DNA of 47,041 bases, taken from positions 1 to 47,041 of the forward strand of contig NZ_CAJTSC010000013.1 of NCBI RefSeq assembly GCF_910578895.1, written 5' to 3'. Under the pieces are notes generated by a model. The model made no database searches. It saw only the letters and a program-made list of their open reading frames with translations, and was not told the origin of the DNA. This document shows, in pieces, positions 1 through 8,800 of the stretch. The position numbers and the translations under genes were made by a program. How positions within the stretch are numbered: the first letter of the stretch is position 1; each line of letters starts with the position of its first letter. This DNA comes from an uncultured Bacteroides sp. GTDB taxonomy: Bacteria > Bacteroidota > Bacteroidia > Bacteroidales > Bacteroidaceae.

Positions 1-22
1 ACAATATGAATTGCGATTTGGT

Positions 23-55
23 GTTGCACAAATAAAAAAATATATCTACCTTTGC
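23..55 (+). promoter_or_regulatory. Promoter of tRNA-Pro
   Basis: A Bacteroidales-type promoter: GTTG at 23-26, a 20-nt spacer, then TACCTTTGC at 47-55, matching TAnnTTTG(C). It lies about 18 bases before the tRNA gene, so transcription would begin around 62. Confidence 0.75.
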
Positions 56-72
56 AGCGGTCATAAAGACTA

Positions 73-147
73 CGGGGTGTAGCGCAGTCCGGTTAGCGCA
101 CCTGCTTTGGGAGCAGGGGGTCGTGGGTTCGAATCCCGCTACCCCGA
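73..147 (+). tRNA. tRNA-Pro (anticodon TGG)
   Basis: Complete cloverleaf. The acceptor strand CGGGGTG (73-79) pairs with TACCCCG (140-146) with one G-U pair, and A147 is the discriminator. The anticodon arm is CCTGC-TTTGGGA-GCAGG, giving anticodon TGG. The T arm reads GTGGG-TTCGAAT-CCCGC. No CCA is encoded. A phage-type integrase starts 140 bases downstream in the same direction, the usual arrangement when a tRNA gene is the integration target, but I found no second copy of its 3' end in the window. Confidence 0.95.
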
Positions 148-154
148 CTGATAG

Positions 155-187
155 AAATAAGTCGTTGGTTTTCAACGGCTTATTTTT
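155..187 (+). terminator. Terminator of tRNA-Pro
   Basis: A 13-bp stem (155-167 with 173-185, one G-U pair) with a GTTTT loop and a run of T at its end. It begins 8 bases after the tRNA and would end its transcript. Confidence 0.75.
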
Positions 188-212
188 GTATATGGAAGCG
201 TCCTACAAGAAA

Positions 213-231
213 TAACTGTCTGTAACTGTCT
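213..231. repeat. Tandem TAACTGTCT repeat upstream of integrase
   Basis: TAACTGTCT occurs at 213-221 and 223-231, exactly 10 bases apart and so on one face of the helix. Position just before an integrase gene is where integrase arm sites or an autoregulatory site would lie. The function is inferred from position only. Confidence 0.4.
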
Positions 232-246
232 ATTAGTTGTATATTG

Positions 247-261
247 AGTTAGTAAATCATC
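247..261. repeat. 15-bp direct repeat, left copy (att-like)
   Basis: AGTTAGTAAATCATC is repeated exactly at 45572-45586 in the same orientation. This copy lies 25 bases before the integrase start; the other directly abuts a tRNA 3'-end copy. One chance 15-mer match is possible in a window this size, so the placement rather than the match makes it an att-site candidate. Confidence 0.35.
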
Positions 262-286
262 ACCTTAACACTCAAATCAATTAGAT

Positions 287-1498
287 ATGGCAAGAAAAAG
301 AAAGTTGTTAATCATGCCCCAGTTAAAGGACTGTGGCGGGGATTTAAAGAAAAAATGGTATGTGGAGTATTCTCTACGAGATCCGCAAACCGGGGAAATG
401 AAGAGATTTCGGCATTATGACGGGTTTTCTGAGCTGAAGTCTGAGAAGGAACGTCGTGCGCATGCAGATGGAATAATAGCTACCATTAAATTGAAATTAG
501 AACAGGGTGATGATCCTTTCAGTGGTAAATCTATTACTTACCAGGATGAACTGATATATCAAATGACTGCTTCCCGCTGGGGAAAGGAACGTGAAGCTGT
601 TGTATGTGTACGTACTTATCTTTCTGAATTTTTAGTGATGAAAGAGACAGAATTAGCCCATTCTTCCTATCAAACCTATAAATCAAAATTGCGTATTTTC
701 TGTGAATGGCTGGAGAAAAACAGCTTAGGCGAAAAGAATGTACGCTGTATCACAGAAGAACATATTCATCTGTTTTTCTACTATATTGCCGGTAATAATC
801 ATACCAGCCGTAGGACTGTTATGAAATACAAACAACTGTTGCATACCTTTTTTGACTATCTACTAAAGAATAAAAAACTTATAGCTTCCAATCCGGTTGT
901 AAATATTCCGAATCTTGGAGAAAAAAGAGATGAAGCCGCTCGCCCCATCCCTGATGCTATACGTAAAAGATTAATCAGCTATATGCGTGAGTACGACCCT
1001 CAACTTCTATTGATGTGTGAACTTGAATATTATTGCGCCATCCGTCCAAAGGAAGGAATTCATCTGCTTGTCGGAGACGTTGATTTAGAAACAGCTACAA
1101 TAACCGTTCGGCAGGATATCAGCAAGAATGGGTTGACAGAAACGGTGAATATACCGAAACAGCTATATGATGAATTGACAGACCTGTTACAGATTGGCAG
1201 ATATCCGGAAACTTATTATCTTTTTTCCAGCGATGGAGTGCCAGGCAAAAAACGGCTTGGGAAAAACACATTGAGATACAGGTTTGACCGTATTCGTGAT
1301 GAGTTAGGTTTGAGCAAGAAATATAAATTGTATAGTTTTAAGCATACCGGAGCTGTGAAATTGGTAAATGCCGGGATAAATACTTGGGAACTGCAAAAGC
1401 ATTTTCGCCACAAATCAGTGACAACAACTGAAAAATATCTCGCCAAGCGATTTGGAGTTAATTCCGGACTGATAAAAGATGACTTTCCTGATATGTGA
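287..1498 (+). CDS. int: Tyrosine recombinase (phage integrase)
   Basis: A 403-residue site-specific recombinase that would catalyse integration and excision of the prophage. An N-terminal arm/SAM-like region (about 90-205) precedes the catalytic domain (about 215-395). Visible active-site positions: Arg253 in AIRPKEG, Lys280 as candidate hairpin lysine, His375 in FRHKS and nucleophile Tyr384 in TTEKYL. The usual HxxR box is replaced by YSFKH (Tyr349, Lys352), so the second catalytic arginine is a lysine; from memory this variant is frequent in Bacteroidetes integrases. It reads away from the tRNA-Pro gene and converges with the late operon, from which a 15-bp terminator separates it. Start ATG at 287; no strong ribosome site is seen, which is normal in this phylum. 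Confidence 0.93.
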   Translation: MARKRKLLIMPQLKDCGGDLKKKWYVEYSLRDPQTGEMKRFRHYDGFSELKSEKERRAHADGIIATIKLKLEQGDDPFSGKSITYQDELIYQMTASRWGKEREAVVCVRTYLSEFLVMKETELAHSSYQTYKSKLRIFCEWLEKNSLGEKNVRCITEEHIHLFFYYIAGNNHTSRRTVMKYKQLLHTFFDYLLKNKKLIASNPVVNIPNLGEKRDEAARPIPDAIRKRLISYMREYDPQLLLMCELEYYCAIRPKEGIHLLVGDVDLETATITVRQDISKNGLTETVNIPKQLYDELTDLLQIGRYPETYYLFSSDGVPGKKRLGKNTLRYRFDRIRDELGLSKKYKLYSFKHTGAVKLVNAGINTWELQKHFRHKSVTTTEKYLAKRFGVNSGLIKDDFPDM

Positions 1499-1504
1499 TT
1501 TTTA

Positions 1505-1538
1505 GAGAGTAGGAGGCTTAAACAAGCCTCCTACTCTC
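1505..1538. terminator. Bidirectional terminator between integrase and late operon
   Basis: A perfect 15-bp stem (1505-1519 with 1524-1538) with an AAAC loop, between the convergent integrase and last late gene. The plus strand lacks a long T run, but the stem is strong enough to act in both directions. Confidence 0.8.
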
Positions 1539-1551
1539 CTACTGTCCTACA

Positions 1552-1992
1552 TTATACTTTCCCGTAATATTTAATCCATGCCCCCCACTTCCGCTCTTCC
1601 AGGTAGTTTGGGTTATCCTGATTAAACTTTGCTTCCATTTCAAAAGCGCTTGCCCGGTAAGCGTTGGCGTTTACCTTGCCGCCGCCTATCTTGCTATCGG
1701 TAAACAGATGATACACGAAGCTGATAAGCCACTCCGCTAAATAGAGGATGTAATAGAGCAGCGGAATTAGGAGCAGCCACCACGGGCTAACGTGTATTGC
1801 CAGCAGGACAGACGGGATGGCGGCTATCTCCATGCACTCCAAGAACTGCCGTCGGTGTGTCCGTTCATGGCGGATGGTCGCTTCGGACAGTTCCTGCAGC
1901 TTCGTCAATATCAATCCGAAAAGCATGATTGTTGTGTACCTGCCAAACAATATCAGTTTGGCAATACGGTTGTTGTAATAAATTGTTTTCAT
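1552..1992 (-). CDS. Membrane protein with HExxH motif
   Basis: A 146-residue protein encoded last in the late leftward operon. It has hydrophobic segments at about 11-31 and 55-95. Between them lies IRHERTHRRQ, which contains HERTH, a match to the HExxH zinc-metalloprotease motif; a later FEMEA could supply a third ligand. Similar short HE-x-x-H membrane proteins occur in Bacteroides mobile elements, but no enzymatic activity is established to my knowledge. It follows the tail-fibre genes and ends just before the shared terminator. It could be a peptidase, a lysis or exclusion factor, or a structural relic; I cannot choose among these. Confidence 0.75.
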   Translation of the reverse strand: MKTIYYNNRIAKLILFGRYTTIMLFGLILTKLQELSEATIRHERTHRRQFLECMEIAAIPSVLLAIHVSPWWLLLIPLLYYILYLAEWLISFVYHLFTDSKIGGGKVNANAYRASAFEMEAKFNQDNPNYLEERKWGAWIKYYGKV

Positions 1993-2044
1993 AACGTTTT
2001 AGTCTAAAATGACAAATCCTGTTTTGAGATTTACATTCATCGTC

Positions 2045-2473
2045 TCAATTATTTATTATTATAATCATAAAGTTATAATTACCGCCAGATTGCAGCGAAG
2101 CAAAATACTCTCCGGCAGCAACATTGCGTGAAAATTCCGCATCAACTTCCTGACGAGGGTCATCCGGATAATCATCCCTATAAGCTTGGAATATATCAAC
2201 CTGCATGGCATCAACAGCAGTGAAAAAATCGTCATTTCCCGGACTGTATACTAAAGCTGTTTCAGTAGGATTTAATGTAATTGTTGTTTCATGACTGCTT
2301 CCTCCTGCAATATCACCGTCAAATATAATACGCTTTACAACATTTGATTTATTGACAATTACAGCCGGATTTCCATAAGTGTTTATGAATTTATTATTTG
2401 CTCCTCCCGATATCTGCTTATCCCCGAGAAATATCTTACCGACATTCTGCCCGCCTATCTTGAGGTTACCCAT
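2045..2473 (-). CDS. Small tail-associated protein, paralogous N-terminus
   Basis: A 142-residue protein of unknown function. The first 24 residues (KIGGQNVGKIFLGDKQISGG) closely resemble the start of the next upstream gene product, which has VGKIYLGGKLIAGGG, so the two probably share an attachment module. The rest is rich in Asn, Asp and Thr and predicted to be beta-rich, as expected for a virion tip or fibre piece. AAGGAGG precedes the ATG at 2473 at normal spacing, so the start is firm. Just upstream is a G10/A8 homopolymer tract. Confidence 0.75.
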   Translation of the reverse strand: MGNLKIGGQNVGKIFLGDKQISGGANNKFINTYGNPAVIVNKSNVVKRIIFDGDIAGGSSHETTITLNPTETALVYSPGNDDFFTAVDAMQVDIFQAYRDDYPDDPRQEVDAEFSRNVAAGEYFASLQSGGNYNFMIIIINN

Positions 2474-2508
2474 GGCAACCTCCTTTCTTGGGGGTTAGGG
2501 TGGTTTTA

Positions 2509-2526
2509 CCCCCCCCCCTTTTTTTT
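2509..2526 (-). repeat. Homopolymer tract A8G10
   Basis: On the coding (minus) strand eight A are followed by ten G, between the stop of the 354-residue gene and the ribosome site of the 142-residue gene. Slippage here would change the leader length. An in-frame TAA between tract and ATG rules out an in-frame extension of the small gene. Read length at such tracts is error-prone. Confidence 0.7.
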
Positions 2527-2557
2527 AACATTTGTTTACAGTTTAAATCCATCGTTT

Positions 2558-3622
2558 TCATATTGTCATTAAAAAATTATCGTTTACAACCGCCACGCAA
2601 TCCTCTCCCCATGACTCATAGTCCATTTTCGTTGTGCCAAGGTTTCCGGGGAGTTCATAGGTTTTGTCTTCGAAGGCAAACGTCACGCCGTCCGAACTGA
2701 ACGCCGTATAAACAATCCCATCCTGTACATAATATGCAAAAACCTTGTCGTTTACGTTCCTGTACCTGATAGTGGCGGAGATAGTGGCGGAAGAAGGGAT
2801 GTTGCTGCCTGCAATGACGCCTTTCTCCCAATTGGCCAGATCGGATGATGCCACATATCTTTCGTCAGCGTAGACGATAAACCTTCCTTTAATATATGCA
2901 AGGTGCGTCGCATCGGATAGATAGGAAAATTCTCTTGAATAATATTCCGTCTTGTTGAAATTCTTATCTATCTTGATGACAGTTTCTTCCTCGTCAGCAT
3001 ACAAATAGCAGTCCTCACCGATAAAGACAGGGTCTGTTATTGTTACGTGCCAATTGCCAATAATTTCAGTTTTAGTATCGGTGTTTTTGTCATAAGCAAA
3101 AAAGCCCATGCTGTAGTTATTGATAACGGCCTTGCCATTAAAGATGAACCCTTTAGTCTCATCAAGTGATCCTTGGTCATCACCTATCAGGTATTCATTG
3201 CTGTCCGGGACACTGTCTATCTTCTTAATATAGCCACGGCCGGTATTGTCATTAAATTCACCGATGATGAGCTTGTCATGCCAGCAGATTATATTTTTAG
3301 GCTCTCCATCCGATTCATATATAACCTTATTAAAACTGACGTTTATTATTTGGTTCCCGGCATCGATGGCATAGAGGATATTGCTCAACCTGTCGTAAAA
3401 CAACAGGACGCCGTCCGAACTGAAAAGGTCTTTACAATTATAGATGGCCACCAGAGTATTGGTATCATCTATTATCCCAAGATGACTGTTTCCTGAGAAA
3501 TAATAATCTATCGAACAAACGACATACTCTTTCATTGCCGCCGAAGTTCCGCCGCCGGCTATGAGCTTGCCGCCGAGGTATATCTTGCCAACTTTGTTGG
3601 CCCCTGACCTGATTTCTCCCAT
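2558..3622 (-). CDS. Putative tail fibre or receptor-binding protein
   Basis: A 354-residue protein in the terminal tail-fibre cluster. An N-terminal module (MGEIRSGANKVGKIYLGG) shared with its downstream neighbour is followed by a body with repeated short strands of the type SSDGV, YADEE and WEKG. SSDGV occurs near residues 68 and 312, and ASSDLANWEKG recalls the Asp-box strands of beta-propellers (sialidase-like folds). I infer a propeller-like host-binding head; no catalytic residues can be assigned. One base separates its start from the stop of the collagen-like fibre gene, so the two are probably co-translated. Confidence 0.75.
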   Translation of the reverse strand: MGEIRSGANKVGKIYLGGKLIAGGGTSAAMKEYVVCSIDYYFSGNSHLGIIDDTNTLVAIYNCKDLFSSDGVLLFYDRLSNILYAIDAGNQIINVSFNKVIYESDGEPKNIICWHDKLIIGEFNDNTGRGYIKKIDSVPDSNEYLIGDDQGSLDETKGFIFNGKAVINNYSMGFFAYDKNTDTKTEIIGNWHVTITDPVFIGEDCYLYADEEETVIKIDKNFNKTEYYSREFSYLSDATHLAYIKGRFIVYADERYVASSDLANWEKGVIAGSNIPSSATISATIRYRNVNDKVFAYYVQDGIVYTAFSSDGVTFAFEDKTYELPGNLGTTKMDYESWGEDCVAVVNDNFLMTI

Positions 3623-3623
3623 A

Positions 3624-5261
3624 TCATTCCGTTATTATGTATAAAGTCGAACTGTCCTTGGCGGCGAGGGCGTCGTATTGTGCCTGGCTCAGCACACGGA
3701 AATGAAGCCCGTCCACCGTGTCGGCATTGTAACTCGTGGAACCCGGAGGACCTTGCGCCCCCGTATCCCCTTTGTCGCCTTTGGGACCGGCAGCGCCCTG
3801 GTCGCCCCGTTCACCCTTATCTCCCTTAGGACCTGCATCCCCTTTGTCGCCCTGCTCGCCTTTGTCACCTTTTTCCCCTTTTTCTCCTTTTAAGTTGGCG
3901 GATGAGCTCCCGGAAGCGGAAGTAACGGTAAGGACAGTCCCGTTCCATGAATGCGTGCATGACACACCGTCCGTGCCATCCGCCCCTTTTGGACCCGGGA
4001 TGCCCTGGATGCCGGTATCCCCTTTGGGCAAAACGAAATTCAGTTTGAACTTCGGATTGCCATCGGCGTCGGTACCATCTTCCGATATGGAAGCGACCGG
4101 GACGTCACCTCTTGACACATTACCGATGGAGAACTGCGGCGTCTTGCCCGTGAAGCCGATGGCACCGGACATGTCCACGAGGAAATCATAGTCACCGTTA
4201 TACTTGACGTACAACCTGGCATTGTCCGGGTCTTCCACGTCACCCGTATTCACCAAAACAAAATCGCCTTCCTTGATGTCCGGATTGCTCCTGTCGGCCT
4301 TCATATCGGCGACAGAAGCGTACACCTTCCTGATGGTGAAGGCGTCCCCCTTGCAGTAGATATCCGTCTTGTCGTATGCCCCTGTAACCTTATTCCACTT
4401 GTACACGTAATGGTCTGTGCCGATACAGGTAGGGTGGTCTGCCGTATCGTTGGCACTGGCGGCGGCAGCGGCGGCCAGCGCAACCTTCTCGTTGGCTGCA
4501 GCCGTGGCAGCATTGGCATCGGCTGCAGCCCGGTCCGCGGCTGCGGCAGCGCTGTCTGCGGAACTGACGGATGTCTCCATCAAGCTTATGAGTTCCCGCA
4601 GGTCCGGCGTGACCCTTGTCACATTCCAGCCTTTCTTGCTGCCGTTATAGACCATCTGTATGCCTATCCATACATAGCCGTTGCCGCCTTTGTCCACCCA
4701 GTTCTCCGGATTTGTATCGGGGGTTCCCGGATTGTCCATTACGGTGGAAGTGGCAAATTCAAGGTACTGGTTGTAGGTGAGGTTTGTAGGGGCGGACCAC
4801 GCGGCATCCTGGTTGATGCCGTTACTGGTGAACTTCCGCATGCTTACCCACAGGCGCCCCATACCGGCAGGTATGGCACTGGTCCATACCGGCCCGTCCG
4901 GCACGGGGTTTTCAAACGAACCGCCTTCGGGTGCCGCCATGTTCTCGGAATTGGTCCGTGTGAATGCAATGCCCATATTCGTATTGTAGGCATTGTCTGC
5001 GGCAGCCTGTGCCAGTTGCGCCTTTTCATCGGCGGTGCCGGCGGCTTCGTTGGCAACCCTTGCAGCCTTCAGAGCCGGGGCGGCAAGAAGGGCAAGCGGC
5101 GCACGGACAATCCGCGGCATATCCTGCCCTTCGGCCGGCTGGTAGGCGGGCAGCGATGTGATGCCGTCTAAACTCTCCGCATTGGGCACATCGCCCACAC
5201 CCTGCGATTCGCGTTTCAGGCGGGCAACTATCTCCTGGTAGTCTTGTTCTGTAAAAGCCAT
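3624..5261 (-). CDS. Collagen-like tail fibre protein
   Basis: A 545-residue fibre. After an N-terminal part (1-220) comes an alanine-rich stretch near 225-270 (AADRAAADANAATAAANEK), likely a coiled coil. Two Gly-X-Y stretches follow, the main one of 16 triplets at about 459-507 (GEKGEKGDKGEQGDKGDAG at its start). The C-terminus ends LSQAQYDALAAKDSSTLYI, a cap I recall from Bacteroides phage fibres and bacterial surface proteins. Such fibres trimerise through the collagen-like and coiled regions. It sits between the large tail-tip protein and the receptor-binding candidate. Confidence 0.88.
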   Translation of the reverse strand: MAFTEQDYQEIVARLKRESQGVGDVPNAESLDGITSLPAYQPAEGQDMPRIVRAPLALLAAPALKAARVANEAAGTADEKAQLAQAAADNAYNTNMGIAFTRTNSENMAAPEGGSFENPVPDGPVWTSAIPAGMGRLWVSMRKFTSNGINQDAAWSAPTNLTYNQYLEFATSTVMDNPGTPDTNPENWVDKGGNGYVWIGIQMVYNGSKKGWNVTRVTPDLRELISLMETSVSSADSAAAAADRAAADANAATAAANEKVALAAAAAASANDTADHPTCIGTDHYVYKWNKVTGAYDKTDIYCKGDAFTIRKVYASVADMKADRSNPDIKEGDFVLVNTGDVEDPDNARLYVKYNGDYDFLVDMSGAIGFTGKTPQFSIGNVSRGDVPVASISEDGTDADGNPKFKLNFVLPKGDTGIQGIPGPKGADGTDGVSCTHSWNGTVLTVTSASGSSSANLKGEKGEKGDKGEQGDKGDAGPKGDKGERGDQGAAGPKGDKGDTGAQGPPGSTSYNADTVDGLHFRVLSQAQYDALAAKDSSTLYIITE

Positions 5262-5265
5262 GGTG

Positions 5266-5535
5266 CTATTGGTTTAGTATTTCGGCAGAATCATTGATAA
5301 TATTTTCAAATATCAGTTTCATATCCTCTGCCGTCAATCCATTATTTTCTCTAAAAGAAAGCCCTAAAACACCATTGGCCGACACATTATAGAAACCAAC
5401 AATGGCGTCATCTTTCATTATGTTGGCTGTAATGGCACTGACTCCTCCGGACTTGCTTGCCGACATATTGTATTTGATACGTATGTCGTCAGAAACTTTT
5501 GTGGTCCCCTTTTTATTTACATTTGTAATTTCCAT
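5266..5535 (-). CDS. Conserved small phage protein
   Basis: An 89-residue protein, unrecognised. The first two thirds are Ser/Lys-rich and beta-prone (KVSDDIRIKYNMSASKSGG), the end is a helix (EDMKLIFENIINDSAEIL). It overlaps the stop of the preceding gene by one base (5535) and stands 4 bases before the fibre gene, so it is translated with the tail-tip and fibre genes. A fibre assembly role is possible but unproven. Confidence 0.7.
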   Translation of the reverse strand: MEITNVNKKGTTKVSDDIRIKYNMSASKSGGVSAITANIMKDDAIVGFYNVSANGVLGLSFRENNGLTAEDMKLIFENIINDSAEILNQ

Positions 5536-5840
5536 TATTTGCCTTCAATTAAGTTAATTACTTGCACATAACCGCCGGGATTAAGAGAGGCTGCCGCATC
5601 CTTAATCATGGCCGCTTCTTCAATGTTCAGTTCTATTTCGCGCGCAGCCTTATAAATACGTATGCTTAAGTCATACGCCATGATTTTTTCTTCCGGTCTG
5701 GCATCCGGTTTCTTTTCAAGCCATTTCCCGCTGAATAATAATGCGGAAACTATATTCTTAATCAGTTGTGGGACACCGTTATCTTCTATGATAACTTCTC
5801 CCTTGTAATTTTTGAAAGGTTGATTAAAATTGATTTTCAT
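5535..5840 (-). CDS. Conserved small phage protein
   Basis: A 101-residue protein. It has the pattern NYKGEVIIEDNG near the start, then a helical region with EEKIMAYDLSIRIYKAA and a C-terminal PGGYVQVINLIEG. I recall this pattern in short proteins near phage tail or neck genes of several phyla, without a known function. It is encoded between the tail-tip protein and the 89-residue gene and overlaps the latter by one base. Confidence 0.72.
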   Translation of the reverse strand: MKINFNQPFKNYKGEVIIEDNGVPQLIKNIVSALLFSGKWLEKKPDARPEEKIMAYDLSIRIYKAAREIELNIEEAAMIKDAAASLNPGGYVQVINLIEGK

Positions 5841-5860
5841 ATTTTATATAGTTAAAATGT

Positions 5861-8800
5861 TTAATAATATCTGTCTACGGACCCGTCATGCTTGTAGAAG
5901 ACCAGACCTGATGCTGATAATTTGCAATAAGGTGAAGTGAGCCTTACAAAATCTCTTATTATTATATATCCCCCATAGGTATTGGACACCGATTCGGTTC
6001 CGATTTCAACAGCAGGATCAAATCTTGTATTGATACGGAAGCCCCAACTGTCTATTGTTATCACAGCCTCTCCATCAACCAATCCTGTTTCCAAGGCGTT
6101 TACCTTTATGAAATTGGAATTCAAGTACCCGCCGACAATGATGGTGCTTCCTAACAGGGATGCTTCAATCGCATCTTCGTATGCAAGCCCGCCAAGAGAG
6201 GACGATGAAACTTTTTCATTAATAACGTTCTGCAAGGTGCTGTTTAAGGAATCAAATGTCACAGCTCCGGATATGTCTATTTTTTCAGCGCTGATCTTAA
6301 TCCCTTCATCGCCTAAATTTATCGCGGCAATAACCCCCTTTTTGGGAGTGTATGCTTCTAAATTGATTTTGTTGGCATTTATGGTTATTCCTTCGTCACT
6401 GACGTTTATGGCATTTATGATGTCATCCTTTTTGACGAACAATGAAATCTCATCGTTTATTCCGTCAATCTTGATACCTATATCCTTTATGCTGTCTCCA
6501 ATTTCCGTAACCGACAATTCAATGCTTTCCGCCCGTTGCTCTATCTGGGAAAACCTCAGACTGCTCCTTTCGGAAAGGCTGCCGAACTCCTCTTTGCCGG
6601 CCCAGAGTTTGTTCCCGTCCGCCGTTGTAATCCAGCCCGCACTCCTCTCTTCAAGGTTTGTCGTCCTCTTGGCGACCGCCTCGATCTTCTCGTCGGTTTG
6701 GCTTAAGCCGGTCTCAAGCCTTGCCACCAGGTCCTCATAGGCATTGTCCGTCACTGCCAGCGAATGGATGTAGATATCTCCCGTGAACCGCAGCTCGAAA
6801 TCGCCCGTGCCGTCCCATGTGCCGGAATACTCCTTCATGGCATAATCACCGCCCGGTTCAAGGCGTTCGGTGAAGTGCAGGTCCTGCCCCGTGAAGCCGA
6901 CGGTAAGCGTGCCGGCGGTAGACACCTTGTAGCGGAAGGAGATAAAGAACTTCCGCGGCGATTCCCCTTCCGCATAATCCGGTTTGTCCGCCAGGTCCGC
7001 ATTCGCCTGCCTGATGCCCGAACCGATGACGCGCAGCACGTTCCTGTCACCATACCGGATGACGGCCGCCATGGCATCCTTGCGGGAATGGAACGCGTCG
7101 TCCAGGAGGAGGAACATCCCGCTTACCGTGAACAGGCGTATGTCGTTCACGGTGTCCCAGCCGTCCGTGTTGGACGCGAATGCCGAATTACGGAGGTAAT
7201 TGTCTTTCGCCTGCACCTCGTCGCGCACGGAAGAGATTTCGGAACGTATCATGTTCTCCAATATCTCGAACCGGGTCATTATGTTTATGCCTGTCTTCAG
7301 GATGAAGTCGCCCGTGAACCTGTTCCCTTGCGGGCTGATGGCAGTAACATCCTTGCCCGCCAGCGAATAGGAGTCAATCCCGGCATACTGGCGGATGCTC
7401 GGCGCGTCATCCCCATATACGGAAAGGATTATCGCGTTCTGCCGTGCCTTGTCCGTCCGGTTGCCCAGCTGCACAAGGCTGTCGCCCGCTCGTGGTGCGT
7501 TGCTGTCCGCGTCACAGTCCGTCTTGCTGATGTCGATGTAGTCATCGCCCGCACCGACACACAGGCGCCAGTAGTAGCGGTTGGACACATTCTCATACAC
7601 ACCAGGCTTGATGTTGAACTCCTGATATTGCACCTGGTCTCCTTCGCGGAAGGGGTTTCCGATGGCCGTCTCCCCATCATCGACCGTCAGGTAGCACCGC
7701 CAGAACGTGTCGTGCTCCTCGACCTCGGCACATTTCATACCGGCGGCGGTAAACAGGTAGTTGCCGCCTGCGTAGGACAGCTTCTTTATCTCCAGCTCGG
7801 AGAACAGCGCTTTGACGCGGACGAACAGTTCGTCCACCTCGATGTACGACTTGCCGGTCGCCGGGTCGGTCCTGATCAGGAAGCCTTCGCCCAACGCGCC
7901 GGAAGAATAGTCCGTTGATTGGATATGGTCAGCCTTCAACCCGCTTCTGAAAACGGCGGCCAAGCGGACGAGCAGTTTGTTGAACTCGGCGTTTCCTTCC
8001 TGGTCGACGGACGCGCCTGTATGTCCTTCCTGGTATTTACCGGCAGTGATTCCACCCATGAATCTGACAAGGAACTGTGTGGCATCCTGTCTGTCTTTCC
8101 GCAAGAACATTTCTCCGCCAATGGCGGCAATCAGTTCACGTATCTGTGTCTCGGACAGGATGCCGTTGCCCGTGCCTACCATAGTAGAAAGGAGATAGGT
8201 GGCTATGGCGGCTATCGTTGTGGTGGTCCACTCTTCCGAATACGGGTTCTGTACCGGAAATAACGCCCCCTCGGACAGTGGCAGGCGGGGAAACTCAGAT
8301 AACCGAGGGGGCACTGTAAAAGAACCGATATCAGGGACGGATATGTGCAGCACATCCGCCGGGATATCGGTTCTCGGAAGGTTCAATAACGGTTTGGCAT
8401 CGGCATATTTATACGTGAAGGTGTAACTGCCGGGAAGTTCCCTTGCGGCATACTCGACATTGCTTTCCGTTACAACTATTTGCCGGAAGCAGTTTCCCAC
8501 GTAAATATATTTTTGCCCGGAGGGAAAGAAATCAAGCAGCCATTTCCGTTGATTAACGTCAAGAAACCCTGTGTTCTTTTTAAATTTCCGTTCCGTATCA
8601 ACGCGATATTCGGTCGTCACTTCATCAACTTCCGCCAAGTTATGGGTATGTTCGCCGGTAAAGGTCATATTGCCATGCGCCCGGAAAGTATCAATGCCAC
8701 CCATAGAGTTCTCAAAGAGTATCCATTCCTCTTGTTCGGAAGCCATATCCGATGCGTAATACCGCTGTACATAAGTCAGGCGATATCCGTAACTGTTTTC

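Noticed and set aside
2488..2500. Telomere-like GGGGTTAGGG.
   Set aside because: A single occurrence beside a C10 tract; no array and no linear-end context.
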